Shown piece by piece: positions 1 through 8,628 of a stretch of 64,000 nt of DNA. The notes beneath the pieces were generated by a model that saw only the letters and a program-made list of their open reading frames with translations, had not been told where the DNA came from and ran no database searches. Source of the stretch: Rhodospirillaceae bacterium (GTDB taxonomy: Bacteria > Pseudomonadota > Alphaproteobacteria > CACIAM-22H2). The stretch's first letter is position 1. The number at the start of each line of letters is the position of its first letter. The stretch lies in NCBI GenBank assembly GCA_022843945.1, contig JALHMR010000011.1:62001-126000 (forward strand), in the 5' to 3' direction. A program made the translations under genes and the position numbers.

Positions 1-1
1 G

Positions 2-796
<795 letters not shown>

Positions 797-890
797 GGAG
801 CGCGCCGTCGGATCTCGACCTTGCGCCGCTCGATCACGCCGGCCGCGTATTGCAGGCCGATCGGGCCGCTCTTGAGCTTCGCTTCCCCGC

Positions 891-1643
891 TCAGCCGCCG
901 CGCAGGGGGATGCGGGCCAGGACGCAGCTGTCGAGGGCCAGGCTGTCGTGATTGGCCATCAGCCGGATTTCCCGCACCACGGTGTCGAGCAGGATCCGGT
1001 CGCGCCAGTCACGCAGGATAAGACGCAAGGCCGTGGCCTCGGTGGCGTCGAGGTGGTCGCGGAAATGGACCAGGCCGACGGTGTAGAGCCCGGTGGGCCG
1101 GCCGCCGGTCAGCGCCTGCAGGTGGCTGACGGGATCGCGCCCATGCCGCGCCTCGGGGACCAGCGGCAGGTAGAGCCGCCCGTGATTCTTGTCGCCCATC
1201 CACGGGCCGGTGAGCCGGGCGCGGAATCGCCGCAGCCTGCGCAGGCGCAAGGTGAGATGTCGGATGGCGGCGTCGCTGTGCTGGCGCTGCAGGTGGCTGC
1301 GGATGGTGGCATGCAGCACGGGGCGGCGGCGTTCCTGCAGGTCCCAGGCGATCTTGGGCGCGAAGGGGGCGGCGCGCAGCCGGGTCATCAGTCGCCGATA
1401 GGCCGGGCTGGCGTCGAGTGCTTCGGCGTCGACCGGCACGACCAGGGCGCGGCTGGGCGGGGTGAACCAGCCCATGTCGTAAGGCTCCCCCGGCTTGCTG
1501 CTGATGACGTCGGGGTGTTCGGGCGCGATGAGCGGCAGGTGGCAGAGCCGGTAGGAGTCATCGAGCGGCAGGGCGGCGCCGGGCGCGAACCTGTAGGCGA
1601 GGGCGCGGTAGCGGAGCTGATGCGGACGGATGAATTCGGTCAT
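891..1643 (-). CDS. Hypothetical protein, faint 2H-phosphoesterase-like pattern
   Basis: A 250-residue protein I do not recognise with confidence. It has no signal peptide and no membrane segment and is rich in Arg, Leu and His. An LHATI motif near residue 110 and a C-terminal stretch ending DSCVLARIPL recall the layout of 2'-5' RNA ligase/2H phosphoesterase proteins, but the second HxT motif is not in the expected place, so this is only a guess. It is transcribed away from the VOC-protein gene, with about 70 bp between the two starts, so they may share a divergent promoter region. The open frame and alphaproteobacterial codon use support a real gene. Confidence 0.55.
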   Translation of the reverse strand: MTEFIRPHQLRYRALAYRFAPGAALPLDDSYRLCHLPLIAPEHPDVISSKPGEPYDMGWFTPPSRALVVPVDAEALDASPAYRRLMTRLRAAPFAPKIAWDLQERRRPVLHATIRSHLQRQHSDAAIRHLTLRLRRLRRFRARLTGPWMGDKNHGRLYLPLVPEARHGRDPVSHLQALTGGRPTGLYTVGLVHFRDHLDATEATALRLILRDWRDRILLDTVVREIRLMANHDSLALDSCVLARIPLRGG

Positions 1644-1715
1644 GGGACGTGGGCATGTAGCGTCTTTCCCGGAGACGGAAAAGCGCTAAAATGCCCGGGA
1701 CCTCAGGAGGAAACC

Positions 1716-2240
1716 ATGCCGCTCGAAAAACTGGAGCACTACACCGTCCGCAGTCTCGATATGGAGAAGACGCGCGACTTCTACCGCGACGTCTGCGGCC
1801 TCAAGGTCGGCCCCCGCCCGCCTTTGGATTTCGCGGGCTGGTGGCTTTATTGCGGGAAGACACCGGTCGTGCATCTGGTGCCGCTCGACAACCCGATCGC
1901 CATCCGCGGCGAGGTCAATGTGCCCGACGTCAATAACGGCGCGGCGCCGGGCAGCGGGGCGGTCGATCACCTGGCCTTCAGCGCCAGCGACGTTCAGGGC
2001 ATGAAGCGCCATCTCAAGAAGAAGGGCGTGCCGTTCAAGGAGCGCATCCAGGCTGGCGGCTTCCTCCACCAGATCTTCCTCGACGACCCCAACGGCGTCA
2101 CCGTCGAGCTCAACTACCATACCAAGAAGCTCAAGCAGCTCACCGCCAGGGGCGCCTCGATGGGCTCGGCGATCAAGCGCGGCACCGCCAAGAAGAAGGC
2201 CGCGAACGGCCGCCCATCCGCCACCAAGAAGCGCGCCTGA
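1716..2240 (+). CDS. VOC (glyoxalase/bleomycin resistance) family protein with basic tail
   Basis: The protein has 174 residues. The start was chosen at the ATG 5 bases after a GGAGG ribosome-binding site (1706-1710); the frame stays open far upstream, but that part is a shadow of the opposite gene. It begins LEHYTVRSLDMEKTRDFY and contains DHLAFSASDV and FLDDPNGVTVELNY, the typical paired beta-alpha-beta-beta-beta units of vicinal oxygen chelate enzymes, with His and Glu residues placed as metal ligands. The last 25 or so residues are a Lys/Ala/Arg-rich tail that is not part of the fold. The stop overlaps the start of the next gene (TGATG), so the two are probably co-translated. Substrate unknown: lyase, dioxygenase or resistance protein are all possible. 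Confidence 0.8.
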   Translation: MPLEKLEHYTVRSLDMEKTRDFYRDVCGLKVGPRPPLDFAGWWLYCGKTPVVHLVPLDNPIAIRGEVNVPDVNNGAAPGSGAVDHLAFSASDVQGMKRHLKKKGVPFKERIQAGGFLHQIFLDDPNGVTVELNYHTKKLKQLTARGASMGSAIKRGTAKKKAANGRPSATKKRA

Positions 2241-3262
2241 TGCTGCGCACGACGATCGCCGGCAGCCTGCCCAAGCCGGGCTGGCTGGCCGAGACCGAGA
2301 AGCTGTGGCCGGCCTGGCGCCTCGAGGGCAAGGCGCTGGAGGAAGCCAAGCGCGACGCCATCCTCGCCGCCCTCAAGATGCAGGAGACGGCCGGCATCGA
2401 CATCATCACCGACGGCGAGATGCCGCGGCAGCATTTCGTGCACGGTTTCCTCGAGAAGGTCTCAGGGATAGACTTCCAGAACCGCCAGACCATCGGCATC
2501 CGCAACGACCGCTACAAGGCGGTCTGTCCGACAGTCACCGGCCCGATCAAGCGCGCCGGCTCGGTGCATGGCGAGGAGGTGCGCTGGGCCCGCGCCAACA
2601 CGAAGAACAAGCTCAAATTCACCCTGCCCGGGCCGATGACCATCGTCGATACCCTGGCCGACGACCACTACAAGGACCGCGGCAAGATGGCCATGGCCTT
2701 CGCCGAGGCGCTCAACGAGGAGGCCAAGGATCTCGACGCCGCCGGTGTCGATGTCATCCAGTTCGACGAGCCGGCCTTCAACGTCTATGGCGACGAGGTG
2801 GCCGAGTGGGGCGTGGCCGCGCTCGAGCGCGCCGCCAAGGGCCTCAAGGCGACCACAGCGGTGCATATCTGCTACGGCTACGGCATCAAGGCCAACACCG
2901 ACTGGAAGGCCACGCTGGGCACGCAGTGGCGCCAGTACGAATCCGTCTTCCCGCTGCTGGCCAAGAGCAGCATCCAGCAGGTCTCGCTCGAGGCGATCCA
3001 CTCGAAGGTGCCGCTCGAGCTCATCGGCCTGCTCGAGGGCAAGGACGTGCTGGCCGGCGCCATCGACGTCGCCTCCAATACGGTCGAGACGCCGGAGGAG
3101 GTCGCCGCCGCGATCAAGGCCGCCATGAAATACGTGGCGCCCGAGAAGCTCTTTCCCTGCACCAATTGCGGCATGGCGCCGATGCCGCGCGACGTCGCCG
3201 CGGCCAAGCTCAAGGCGCTGGCCGCCGGCGCCGCCCTGGTGCGCAAAGAACTGGGACGCTGA
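2240..3262 (+). CDS. MetE-type methyltransferase, C-terminal catalytic domain only (copy 1)
   Basis: This 340-residue protein corresponds to the C-terminal catalytic barrel of cobalamin-independent methionine synthase; full MetE is about 750 residues, so the N-terminal domain is absent. The residues matching the MetE zinc ligands are present: H209 and C211 (in HICYGYG), E251 (in SLEAIH) and C310 (in CTNCGMAPM). It opens with an AGSLPKP substrate-binding-type loop. Family members transfer a methyl group from a folate or another donor to a thiol, classically homocysteine. Core-only proteins often use other donors, so the donor here is open. It is translationally coupled to the VOC protein upstream. 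Family call is strong; the exact reaction is inferred. Confidence 0.82.
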   Translation: MLRTTIAGSLPKPGWLAETEKLWPAWRLEGKALEEAKRDAILAALKMQETAGIDIITDGEMPRQHFVHGFLEKVSGIDFQNRQTIGIRNDRYKAVCPTVTGPIKRAGSVHGEEVRWARANTKNKLKFTLPGPMTIVDTLADDHYKDRGKMAMAFAEALNEEAKDLDAAGVDVIQFDEPAFNVYGDEVAEWGVAALERAAKGLKATTAVHICYGYGIKANTDWKATLGTQWRQYESVFPLLAKSSIQQVSLEAIHSKVPLELIGLLEGKDVLAGAIDVASNTVETPEEVAAAIKAAMKYVAPEKLFPCTNCGMAPMPRDVAAAKLKALAAGAALVRKELGR

Positions 3263-3302
3263 ACCGGCGTTACTGATCGGCGGGGGCGGAAGGAGGAGTC
3301 AT

Positions 3303-3959
3303 ATGGACGGCACCGCGACCCGTATCGCCAGCGCGCGCGAGGTGATGGCGCTGGGGCCCTTCATCCCGGTGGTCACCATCGACGAGGCCGACCACGCGGC
3401 CGAGCTGGCCCGCGCCCTGCTGGCCGGCGGCCTGCGCACGGTCGAGGTCACCCTGCGCACGCCCCAGGCGCTCGACGCCATCCACGCCATTGCCGCCCAG
3501 GTGCCGGAGATCGTGGTGGGGGCCGGCACCCTGCTCGGCGCGGCCGATATCACCCGGGCCCGCAAGGCCGGCGCGCGCTTCGGCGTCAGCCCCGGCCTGA
3601 CGCCGCAGGTGGCCGAGGCCGCGCGGGCGGCCAACTTTCCGCTGCTGCCGGGCGCGGTCACCGCCTCGGAGATCATGGCGGCGCGCGAGCATGGCTTCAC
3701 GGCGCTCAAGTTCTTTCCCGCCAAGGCGGCGGGCGGGCTCGACGCGCTCAAGAATTTCGTGCCGGTCTTCGCCGACGTGGTGTTCTGCCCGACCGGCGGC
3801 ATCGGCCTGGCCGACGGGCCGAGCTTCCTCGCCCTGCCCAACGTGCCGTGCTACGGCAGCGCCTGGGTGGCGACGGCCGAGCTGATCCGGGCACGCGACT
3901 GGAAGACCATCACCGAGAACGCCCGGAAAGCGGCGGCGCAGAAACCGGCTAAGGCTTAG
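3303..3959 (+). CDS. eda: 2-dehydro-3-deoxy-phosphogluconate aldolase (KDPG/KHG aldolase family)
   Basis: A 218-residue protein of normal length for the family. Visible family motifs are VEVTLRTPQAL with the catalytic Glu, GAGTLL, the Schiff-base lysine in LKFFPAK, and CPTGGIGL near the phosphate site. The enzyme cleaves 2-keto-3-deoxy-6-phosphogluconate to pyruvate and glyceraldehyde 3-phosphate in the Entner-Doudoroff route, and some members cleave 4-hydroxy-2-oxoglutarate. A ribosome-binding site (GGAGGAG) lies just before the ATG. It follows the MetE-like gene by 40 bp and may share its transcript. A PfkB sugar kinase 1.5 kb downstream on the other strand could supply the substrate, but that is only inference from proximity. 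Confidence 0.85.
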   Translation: MDGTATRIASAREVMALGPFIPVVTIDEADHAAELARALLAGGLRTVEVTLRTPQALDAIHAIAAQVPEIVVGAGTLLGAADITRARKAGARFGVSPGLTPQVAEAARAANFPLLPGAVTASEIMAAREHGFTALKFFPAKAAGGLDALKNFVPVFADVVFCPTGGIGLADGPSFLALPNVPCYGSAWVATAELIRARDWKTITENARKAAAQKPAKA

Positions 3960-4008
3960 AGCCGAACCACCGGAGCAGTGGTGTATCGCCAGGGGGACGC
4001 CCGGGGAC

Positions 4009-4524
4009 ATGGTGACCGCTACACACAATGCCCGCATGCTGGCGCGCTACAACGCCTGGGCCGACGCCCGCATCATCGACGGTGTCGCGTCCCTGCCGCC
4101 GGGCGAGGCGGAGAAACAGCGTACGACCCTGTTCAAGACGATGATCGGCACGCTCAACCACAACTACGTCGTCGACCTGATTTGGCAGGCGCATCTCGAG
4201 GGCCGCGATCACGGCTTCAAGGCACGCAACATGGTGCTGCATGCCGAGCTCCCGGCGCTGCGCCAGGCGCAGGCCACCGTCGATGCCTGGTACATCGCCT
4301 GGAGCGACGCCCAGACCGAGGCCTCGCTGGCCGAGAAGCTGGATTTCCGCTTCATCTCCGGCAAGGCCTGCCGCATGACCCGCCTGGAGATGCTGCAGCA
4401 CGTCGTCACCCACACGGCCTATCACCGCGGCTGGGTGGCCCAGATGTTCTTCGAGGTCCCGGCCAAGGCCCCGGACACCGACCTGTCGGTCTTCCTGGGC
4501 GAGGTCGCGCCGGACTGGGAGTAG
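4009..4524 (+). CDS. DinB-family four-helix bundle protein
   Basis: A 171-residue protein with the DinB pattern: an N-terminal YNAWAD helix, a first His in TLNHNYVVD (about residue 50), and the pair HTAYHRG near residues 134-138. These three histidines form the divalent-metal site of the DinB/YfiT superfamily. Members act in thiol-dependent transferase or detoxification reactions (bacillithiol or mycothiol transferases, glutathione-linked relatives), while many are uncharacterised. It has no signal peptide, so it is cytoplasmic. It follows the aldolase by 49 bp and precedes a cupin gene on the same strand, so the three may be one transcript. Family assignment is good; substrate is unknown. 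Confidence 0.8.
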   Translation: MVTATHNARMLARYNAWADARIIDGVASLPPGEAEKQRTTLFKTMIGTLNHNYVVDLIWQAHLEGRDHGFKARNMVLHAELPALRQAQATVDAWYIAWSDAQTEASLAEKLDFRFISGKACRMTRLEMLQHVVTHTAYHRGWVAQMFFEVPAKAPDTDLSVFLGEVAPDWE

Positions 4525-4559
4525 AAGAAGCCCCGCGAATGGCGTGATAGGATTTGCGC

Positions 4560-4994
4560 ATGCAGGCAGCAACAAAATGGCGGGCCGGCGTCACGGTGGT
4601 CCGGGCCGCCGCTCTCGACCAGGCGCTGCGCGGCCCGTCCGGAAGCGGGCGTGCCACGGTGTTTGATTTCGCCGGCAGCGGCGGGGATAAAACCTGGATC
4701 GGCATGGCCACCGTGCCGCCGCAGGCCAAGACCGGCGCCCATCACCATGGCCGTCACGAGGTGGCGATCTATGTCGTGAACGGGCGGAGCGAGATCCGCT
4801 GGGGCGAACGGCTGGAATTCGCCGCCGATATCGGGCCGGGCGACGCGGTGTATTTCGCGCCCCACGTGCCGCATCAGGAGTTCAACCCCGACTCCGCCGA
4901 GCCGGCGGTTTTCCTGGTGGTGCGCAGCGACGACGAACGGATCGCGATCAAACTCGACGCCGTGCCCGTCGAGACGCCTGAGACCGTCTTCTGA
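4560..4994 (+). CDS. Cupin-domain protein
   Basis: The protein has 144 residues from the ATG at 4560. A TTG two codons upstream is in frame, but the ATG is the simpler start. The central part shows a complete cupin motif 1, with the metal-ligand cluster GAHHHGRHEVAIYVVNG, and motif 2 with PHQEFN after GPGDAVYFAPHVP. The pattern fits a single-domain metal-binding beta barrel. Proteins like this are isomerases, dioxygenases, or small-molecule sensors without DNA-binding parts. No neighbour fixes the role. It converges with the ferritin-like gene, the two stops being about 33 bp apart. Confidence 0.8.
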   Translation: MQAATKWRAGVTVVRAAALDQALRGPSGSGRATVFDFAGSGGDKTWIGMATVPPQAKTGAHHHGRHEVAIYVVNGRSEIRWGERLEFAADIGPGDAVYFAPHVPHQEFNPDSAEPAVFLVVRSDDERIAIKLDAVPVETPETVF

Positions 4995-5027
4995 ATCAAG
5001 GTCCAGCGCCACGTCGGCGCTTGAGGC

Positions 5028-5336
5028 CTATTCCTTCTCCGCCTTGTGCTCGACCTCGAGGATGTCGCCCTTCGAGAACAGGTAGGTCTTCAGCTGCTGG
5101 CCGAAGTCCTCGTCGTTGCGCCGCAGCCATTCGAGCACCATCGCCGCGTGCTCGATCTCTTCGCGCATGTTGTGCAGCAGGACTCCCTTGAGCATCGCGT
5201 CGTCGCAGTCGTCGGCCCGCTGGCGATACCAGTCGGCGGCCTCCAGCTCCTCCATCAGCGAGACGATGGCCTGGTGCATTGCCAGGGTTTTCTTGCTCAG
5301 GCGTTCGCGCGGCGCGTGCAGACCTTCGCTGGACAT
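5028..5336 (-). CDS. Encapsulated-ferritin-like protein (EncFtn family), no encapsulin nearby
   Basis: A short two-helix ferritin-like protein of 102 residues. The start is placed at the ATG 8 bases after GGGAG; two in-frame ATGs up to 5357 lack a clear ribosome site. Its sequence resembles the encapsulin cargo ferritins described from Rhodospirillum rubrum: the residues matching the ferroxidase site, E30, E60 and H63 (in EEIEHAAM), and the entry-site E29, E32 and W36 (in MEELEAADWY) are all present, followed by the family hallmark EWLRRND. Such proteins form open decamers that oxidise Fe(II) and usually need an encapsulin shell for storage. The C-terminus (EVEHKAEKE) shows no recognisable encapsulation peptide and no shell gene is in the window. 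Confidence 0.8.
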   Translation of the reverse strand: MSSEGLHAPRERLSKKTLAMHQAIVSLMEELEAADWYRQRADDCDDAMLKGVLLHNMREEIEHAAMVLEWLRRNDEDFGQQLKTYLFSKGDILEVEHKAEKE

Positions 5337-5422
5337 CGAGGACACTCCCATTGCCATGAACCAAAGCCTGAGCCTACACGGCGCCGCGCTGCCGGCAAGG
5401 GAGCATCAGGGGAGGGCGCGGC

Positions 5423-6325
5423 TCAGGCGCCGGCCAGGAAACGCCGCACCTCGTCGCGGGTCGGCGACCCGTCCACGCCGCCAAACCGCGTGCATTTGAG
5501 CGCCGCCGCGGCGCAGGCGAAGCGCGCGGCCTGCTCGACGCTCATCGACTCTGCCAGGCCGAGCGTGAAGGCGCCGTGGAAGGTGTCGCCGGCGCCGAGC
5601 GTATCGACCGCCTCGACCTGGGGAGCCGGCACATGGCGTACGCTTCCGTCTTCGATCCAGCGGAACCCTTGCGCGCCCACCGTGACCCCGATGAAGCCCG
5701 ACAGCTTCCGCGCCATGGCCAGCAGGCCGGCATCGATGTCCTCGCTGCCGGCAAAGGCGATCAGCGCCGGCTGGGCGAACACGACATGGCTGGCGCGCGG
5801 CGCCAGGTCGGCCAGGATCTCGGCCGGCGTTGTATCGGCATCGAGCACGGTGCGCACGCCGCGCGCCCGCGCCGCGTCGAGCACCTGTGCCGCACCGGCC
5901 GGCCAGCGCGTGTCGACCAGCGCCGCCGCGAACCGGCCGATGGTCGTGACCGGCAGCCAGTCGGGATCGGCATCCAGCGCGCCGTCATAGTAGGGCACGA
6001 CCAGGCGTTCGCCATCGGCCTGCACCAGAATGGTGGACAAGGTCGAGCGGCCGCCGGCGACGCGCCGCACATGCTGAACGTCAAGGCCGGCGGCGGCCAG
6101 CGCGGCGACGATACGCCGGCCGGTTTCGTCCTCGCCGACCCGTCCCCAGTACTCGACCGCGCCACCGAGGCGCGCCATGGCACGAGCCCCGTTCGAGGCC
6201 GTGCCGCCGGCGGTCTCGACGCAGGCTTCCGCCAGCACCTTGGCCGGTGCCGGTGGAATCTTCGCGACCTTGAGGATCGTATCCCAGGTCGGCGCGCCGA
6301 CCGCGAGGAGGAGGGGAGAGGTCAT
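5423..6325 (-). CDS. PfkB-family carbohydrate kinase
   Basis: A 300-residue protein with both PfkB signatures: a glycine-rich GGTASNGARAMARLGG region near residue 40 and the C-terminal DTLGAGDTFHGAF motif near residue 240, whose Asp is the catalytic base and whose GAGD forms the anion hole. The family phosphorylates sugars or nucleosides with ATP: ribokinase, fructokinase, KDG kinase and sulfofructose kinase are the nearest types. Specificity cannot be read from the sequence. The KDPG aldolase gene 1.5 kb away would fit a 2-keto-3-deoxygluconate kinase, but it is on the other strand with unrelated genes between, so this is weak. Confidence 0.82.
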   Translation of the reverse strand: MTSPLLLAVGAPTWDTILKVAKIPPAPAKVLAEACVETAGGTASNGARAMARLGGAVEYWGRVGEDETGRRIVAALAAAGLDVQHVRRVAGGRSTLSTILVQADGERLVVPYYDGALDADPDWLPVTTIGRFAAALVDTRWPAGAAQVLDAARARGVRTVLDADTTPAEILADLAPRASHVVFAQPALIAFAGSEDIDAGLLAMARKLSGFIGVTVGAQGFRWIEDGSVRHVPAPQVEAVDTLGAGDTFHGAFTLGLAESMSVEQAARFACAAAALKCTRFGGVDGSPTRDEVRRFLAGA

Positions 6326-6341
6326 TGGTCGGCACCTCTAG

Positions 6342-6486
6342 TCCCTCTCCGCCACGAAGTGGGGGAGAGGGAAGGGGCCCGTCGCATTAGCGACGGGAAG
6401 GGTGAGGTGGCTCTGGCGCTTTGCAGCCCACCTCACCCGCTCGCTAGCGCTCGCACCCTCTCCCCCCGCAAGCGGGCGGAGAGAGT
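6342..6486. repeat. Palindromic intergenic repeat cluster
   Basis: Several hairpins are packed between the PfkB and MetE-like genes: CCCTCTCC pairs with GGAGAGGG around a short loop (6343-6371), CCGTCGC pairs with GCGACGG around ATTA, and GGGTGAGGTGG (from about 6400) pairs with CCACCTCACCC (to 6438). The CTCACCC and CCCTCTCCCC words recur in the other intergenic repeats of this window. This looks like a dispersed REP-type element, which may also stop transcription after the MetE-like gene on the minus strand. Confidence 0.7.
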
Positions 6487-6494
6487 TGGTTTAC

Positions 6495-7613
6495 TCAGCC
6501 CCAGACCTCGCGCGCGGTCTCGACCACCAGGCGCAGCTTGGCGATCTGCTCGTCGAGGCTCAGCGCGTTGCCGTCGACCGTCGAGGAGAAGCCGCATTGG
6601 GGCGACAGGCAGAGCTGGTCGAGGGGCACGAACTTCGCCGCCTGGTCGATGCGGCGCTTGAGGTCGTCCTTCTTCTCCAGGGCGCCCTTCTTGGTGGTGA
6701 CCAGGCCGAGGATGACCATCTTGCCCTTGGGCACGAAGCGCAGCGGCTCGAAGCCGCCCGAGCGGGCATCGTCGTATTCGAGGAAGAAGCCGTCGACCTT
6801 GAGCTGGCTGAACAGCGCCTCGGCGACGAAGTCGTAGCCGCCCTCGGCCACCCAGGAGGAACGGAAATTGCCGCGGCACATATGTGTGCACACCGTCATG
6901 TCGGCGGGCTTCTTCGCCAGGGCGCCGTTGATCAGCTTGATATAGATCTTGTGCTGGTGCTCGGCGTCGCCGCCGAGCTGCTTGATGTGCTCGCGCTGCG
7001 TCGGATCGTTGAGATAGGCGAGGCTGGTATCGTCCATCTGCAGGTAGGTGCAGCCGAGCTTGTAGAGGCCTTCGACCTCATCGGCATAGGCCTTGGACAG
7101 GTCGGTCCAGAACGCCTCCATCTGCGGATAGATCGTGGCATCGATGGCCGCCCGCCCGCCGCGGTAATGCATCATCGAGGGTGAGGGAATGGTGAGCTTC
7201 GGCGTCGCCTTGGTCGTGGCCGATTTGAGGAACTTGAACTCCTCGCCGAAGATCGTCTTCTCGAGCTTGAGCTTGCCGGTGACCTTGAGGGCGGCGGGCG
7301 TGAACTCGATCACCCCTTGCGCGTTCTTGAACTGGACCTTGAGGTTGTCCTGCACCTTGGTCACGCCGCCGACCTGGTAGAGGAAATCCATATGCCAGGA
7401 GCCGCGGCGGATCTCGCCGTCGGTCGCCACCTGCAGCCCGATATCCTCCTGCATCTTGACCGCGTCGCGGATCGCTTGGTCCTCGACCTTGCGCAGGGCC
7501 GCCGCATCGAGCTTGCCCTGCTTGTGGTCCTCGCGCGCCTGCAGGACCTCCTTGGAGCGCAGCAGGCTGCCGACATGGTCGGCGCGGAAGGGCGGGCGGG
7601 TACGGGCGGTCAT
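6495..7613 (-). CDS. MetE-type methyltransferase, catalytic domain only (copy 2)
   Basis: A 372-residue protein similar to the short MetE-like proteins often annotated 5-methyltetrahydropteroyltriglutamate-homocysteine methyltransferase (YxjG/YxjH type). The start was chosen at the second of two close ATGs because AAGGA lies 7 bases before it. The N-terminus RADHVGSLLR is the typical substrate loop, and the four zinc-ligand positions are conserved: H244 and C246 (THMCRGN), E279 (FFLEYDD) and C340 (SPQCGFSS). It lacks the N-terminal half of full MetE. It is divergent from the IclR regulator with 136 bp between the starts, so it is probably controlled by it. Methyl donor is unknown. Confidence 0.83.
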   Translation of the reverse strand: MTARTRPPFRADHVGSLLRSKEVLQAREDHKQGKLDAAALRKVEDQAIRDAVKMQEDIGLQVATDGEIRRGSWHMDFLYQVGGVTKVQDNLKVQFKNAQGVIEFTPAALKVTGKLKLEKTIFGEEFKFLKSATTKATPKLTIPSPSMMHYRGGRAAIDATIYPQMEAFWTDLSKAYADEVEGLYKLGCTYLQMDDTSLAYLNDPTQREHIKQLGGDAEHQHKIYIKLINGALAKKPADMTVCTHMCRGNFRSSWVAEGGYDFVAEALFSQLKVDGFFLEYDDARSGGFEPLRFVPKGKMVILGLVTTKKGALEKKDDLKRRIDQAAKFVPLDQLCLSPQCGFSSTVDGNALSLDEQIAKLRLVVETAREVWG

Positions 7614-7677
7614 CGGCATTTCCTTCTCTGGCGAAAACCCGGCGTGGGACGCCGGTTGTGGGAGACGTAAGTTTTTT

Positions 7678-7692
7678 TGAAACACAGTTCCA
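7678..7692. promoter_or_regulatory. Candidate IclR operator
   Basis: TGAAAC-ACA-GTTCCA is an imperfect 15-bp inverted repeat (5 of 6 arm positions pair) in the AT-richer centre of the divergent region between the MetE-like gene and the IclR gene. IclR-type operators are commonly short palindromes of this GAAA/TTCC type. The adjacent AAAATTTT (about 7693-7699) may be part of a promoter. Position and symmetry support it; binding has not been shown. Confidence 0.4.
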
Positions 7693-7749
7693 AAATTTTG
7701 ACAAGGTGGCGAGGGGAGGGTATCAAGGTCCCGAGTGGAGGGCACCGCG

Positions 7750-8604
7750 ATGGCCCGCAGCGCAGCACATTCTAAGCCACGCCGTCTTGCGCGAATACAG
7801 GGGGGCTCCGGCGACACCGTTTCGGCGCTGGCCCGCGGCCTGGCGATCCTGCAGTGCTTCGCCGAGGCGCCCCAGTCCGCCAATCACGGGCCGCTCACCC
7901 ACGGCGAGCTGTCGCGGCGGACGGGCATTCCCAAGCCGACGGTGACGCGCCTGGTGGCGACCCTGGTTGCCGAGGGCTACCTCAAGCCGGATCGAGACAG
8001 CGAACGCTACGGCTTGGCGGCCGGCGTCATGATGCTGGCGCGCGCCTTTCTGTCCGGCCTCGACGTGCGAGCGGCAGCGCGGCCCCATATGCAGGCACTG
8101 GCCGAGGAGTTCGATGCCTCGGTCTATCTCGCGGTCTGCGATGAGCCGGAAATGGTGGTGATCGAGGCCTGCCGTTCGCGGACCGCGGCGCTCACCTCGC
8201 GGCTCGATATCGGCAGCCGGGTGGCGCTTCTGCGCTCGGCCCTGGGTCGTGCCTATCTTGGCGCGATCGATGCAGCCGCCCGCGAATCCCTGCTGCGTGC
8301 CTTGCGCAGCAGTGCCGGCAATGGCTGGCGCAAAGAATCGGCCGGGCTCGACGCTGCGCTGCGCGACGCGGCCTTGCGCGGCTACTGCATCTCGCTCGGT
8401 GAATCGCATCCCGATATCAGTGCGGTAGCGGTATCGCTGCAGACATCGTCTGGCGAGATCATGACCCTCAATTGTGGCGGTCCCGCCTTCCGCTTCGGCG
8501 AGGAGCGCCTGCGTCGCCGCGTGGCGCCGCGCCTGGTGGCGACCGCGCGCGTCATTGCCGGAGAGATTGGCGCTGCCGAGCCGCGGCTCGCCGCCAGCGC
8601 CTGA
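7750..8604 (+). CDS. IclR-family transcriptional regulator
   Basis: The protein has 284 residues from the ATG that follows GGAGGG by 7 bases; a GTG 15 bases upstream is less likely. Residues 22-90 form the winged HTH (VSALARGLAILQCF, then LTHGELSRRTGIPKPTVTRL), and the C-terminal 180 residues form the IclR effector domain (LDIGSRVALLRSALGRAYLGA, with RGYCISLGESHPDISAVAV). IclR proteins repress or activate catabolic genes and bind a small metabolite. Divergent MetE-like copy 2 and the downstream dioxygenase, Bug receptor and MetE-like copy 3 are the likely targets. The 18-residue N-terminal basic extension is unremarkable. Confidence 0.88.
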   Translation: MARSAAHSKPRRLARIQGGSGDTVSALARGLAILQCFAEAPQSANHGPLTHGELSRRTGIPKPTVTRLVATLVAEGYLKPDRDSERYGLAAGVMMLARAFLSGLDVRAAARPHMQALAEEFDASVYLAVCDEPEMVVIEACRSRTAALTSRLDIGSRVALLRSALGRAYLGAIDAAARESLLRALRSSAGNGWRKESAGLDAALRDAALRGYCISLGESHPDISAVAVSLQTSSGEIMTLNCGGPAFRFGEERLRRRVAPRLVATARVIAGEIGAAEPRLAASA

Positions 8605-8628
8605 GAATTGTTGTTCGGGAGAGAAACG

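Noticed and set aside
5046-5990. A plus-strand gene across the ferritin-like and PfkB region
   Set aside because: Open only as antisense of two recognised genes on the minus strand; Ser/Ala/Arg-rich translation without motifs.
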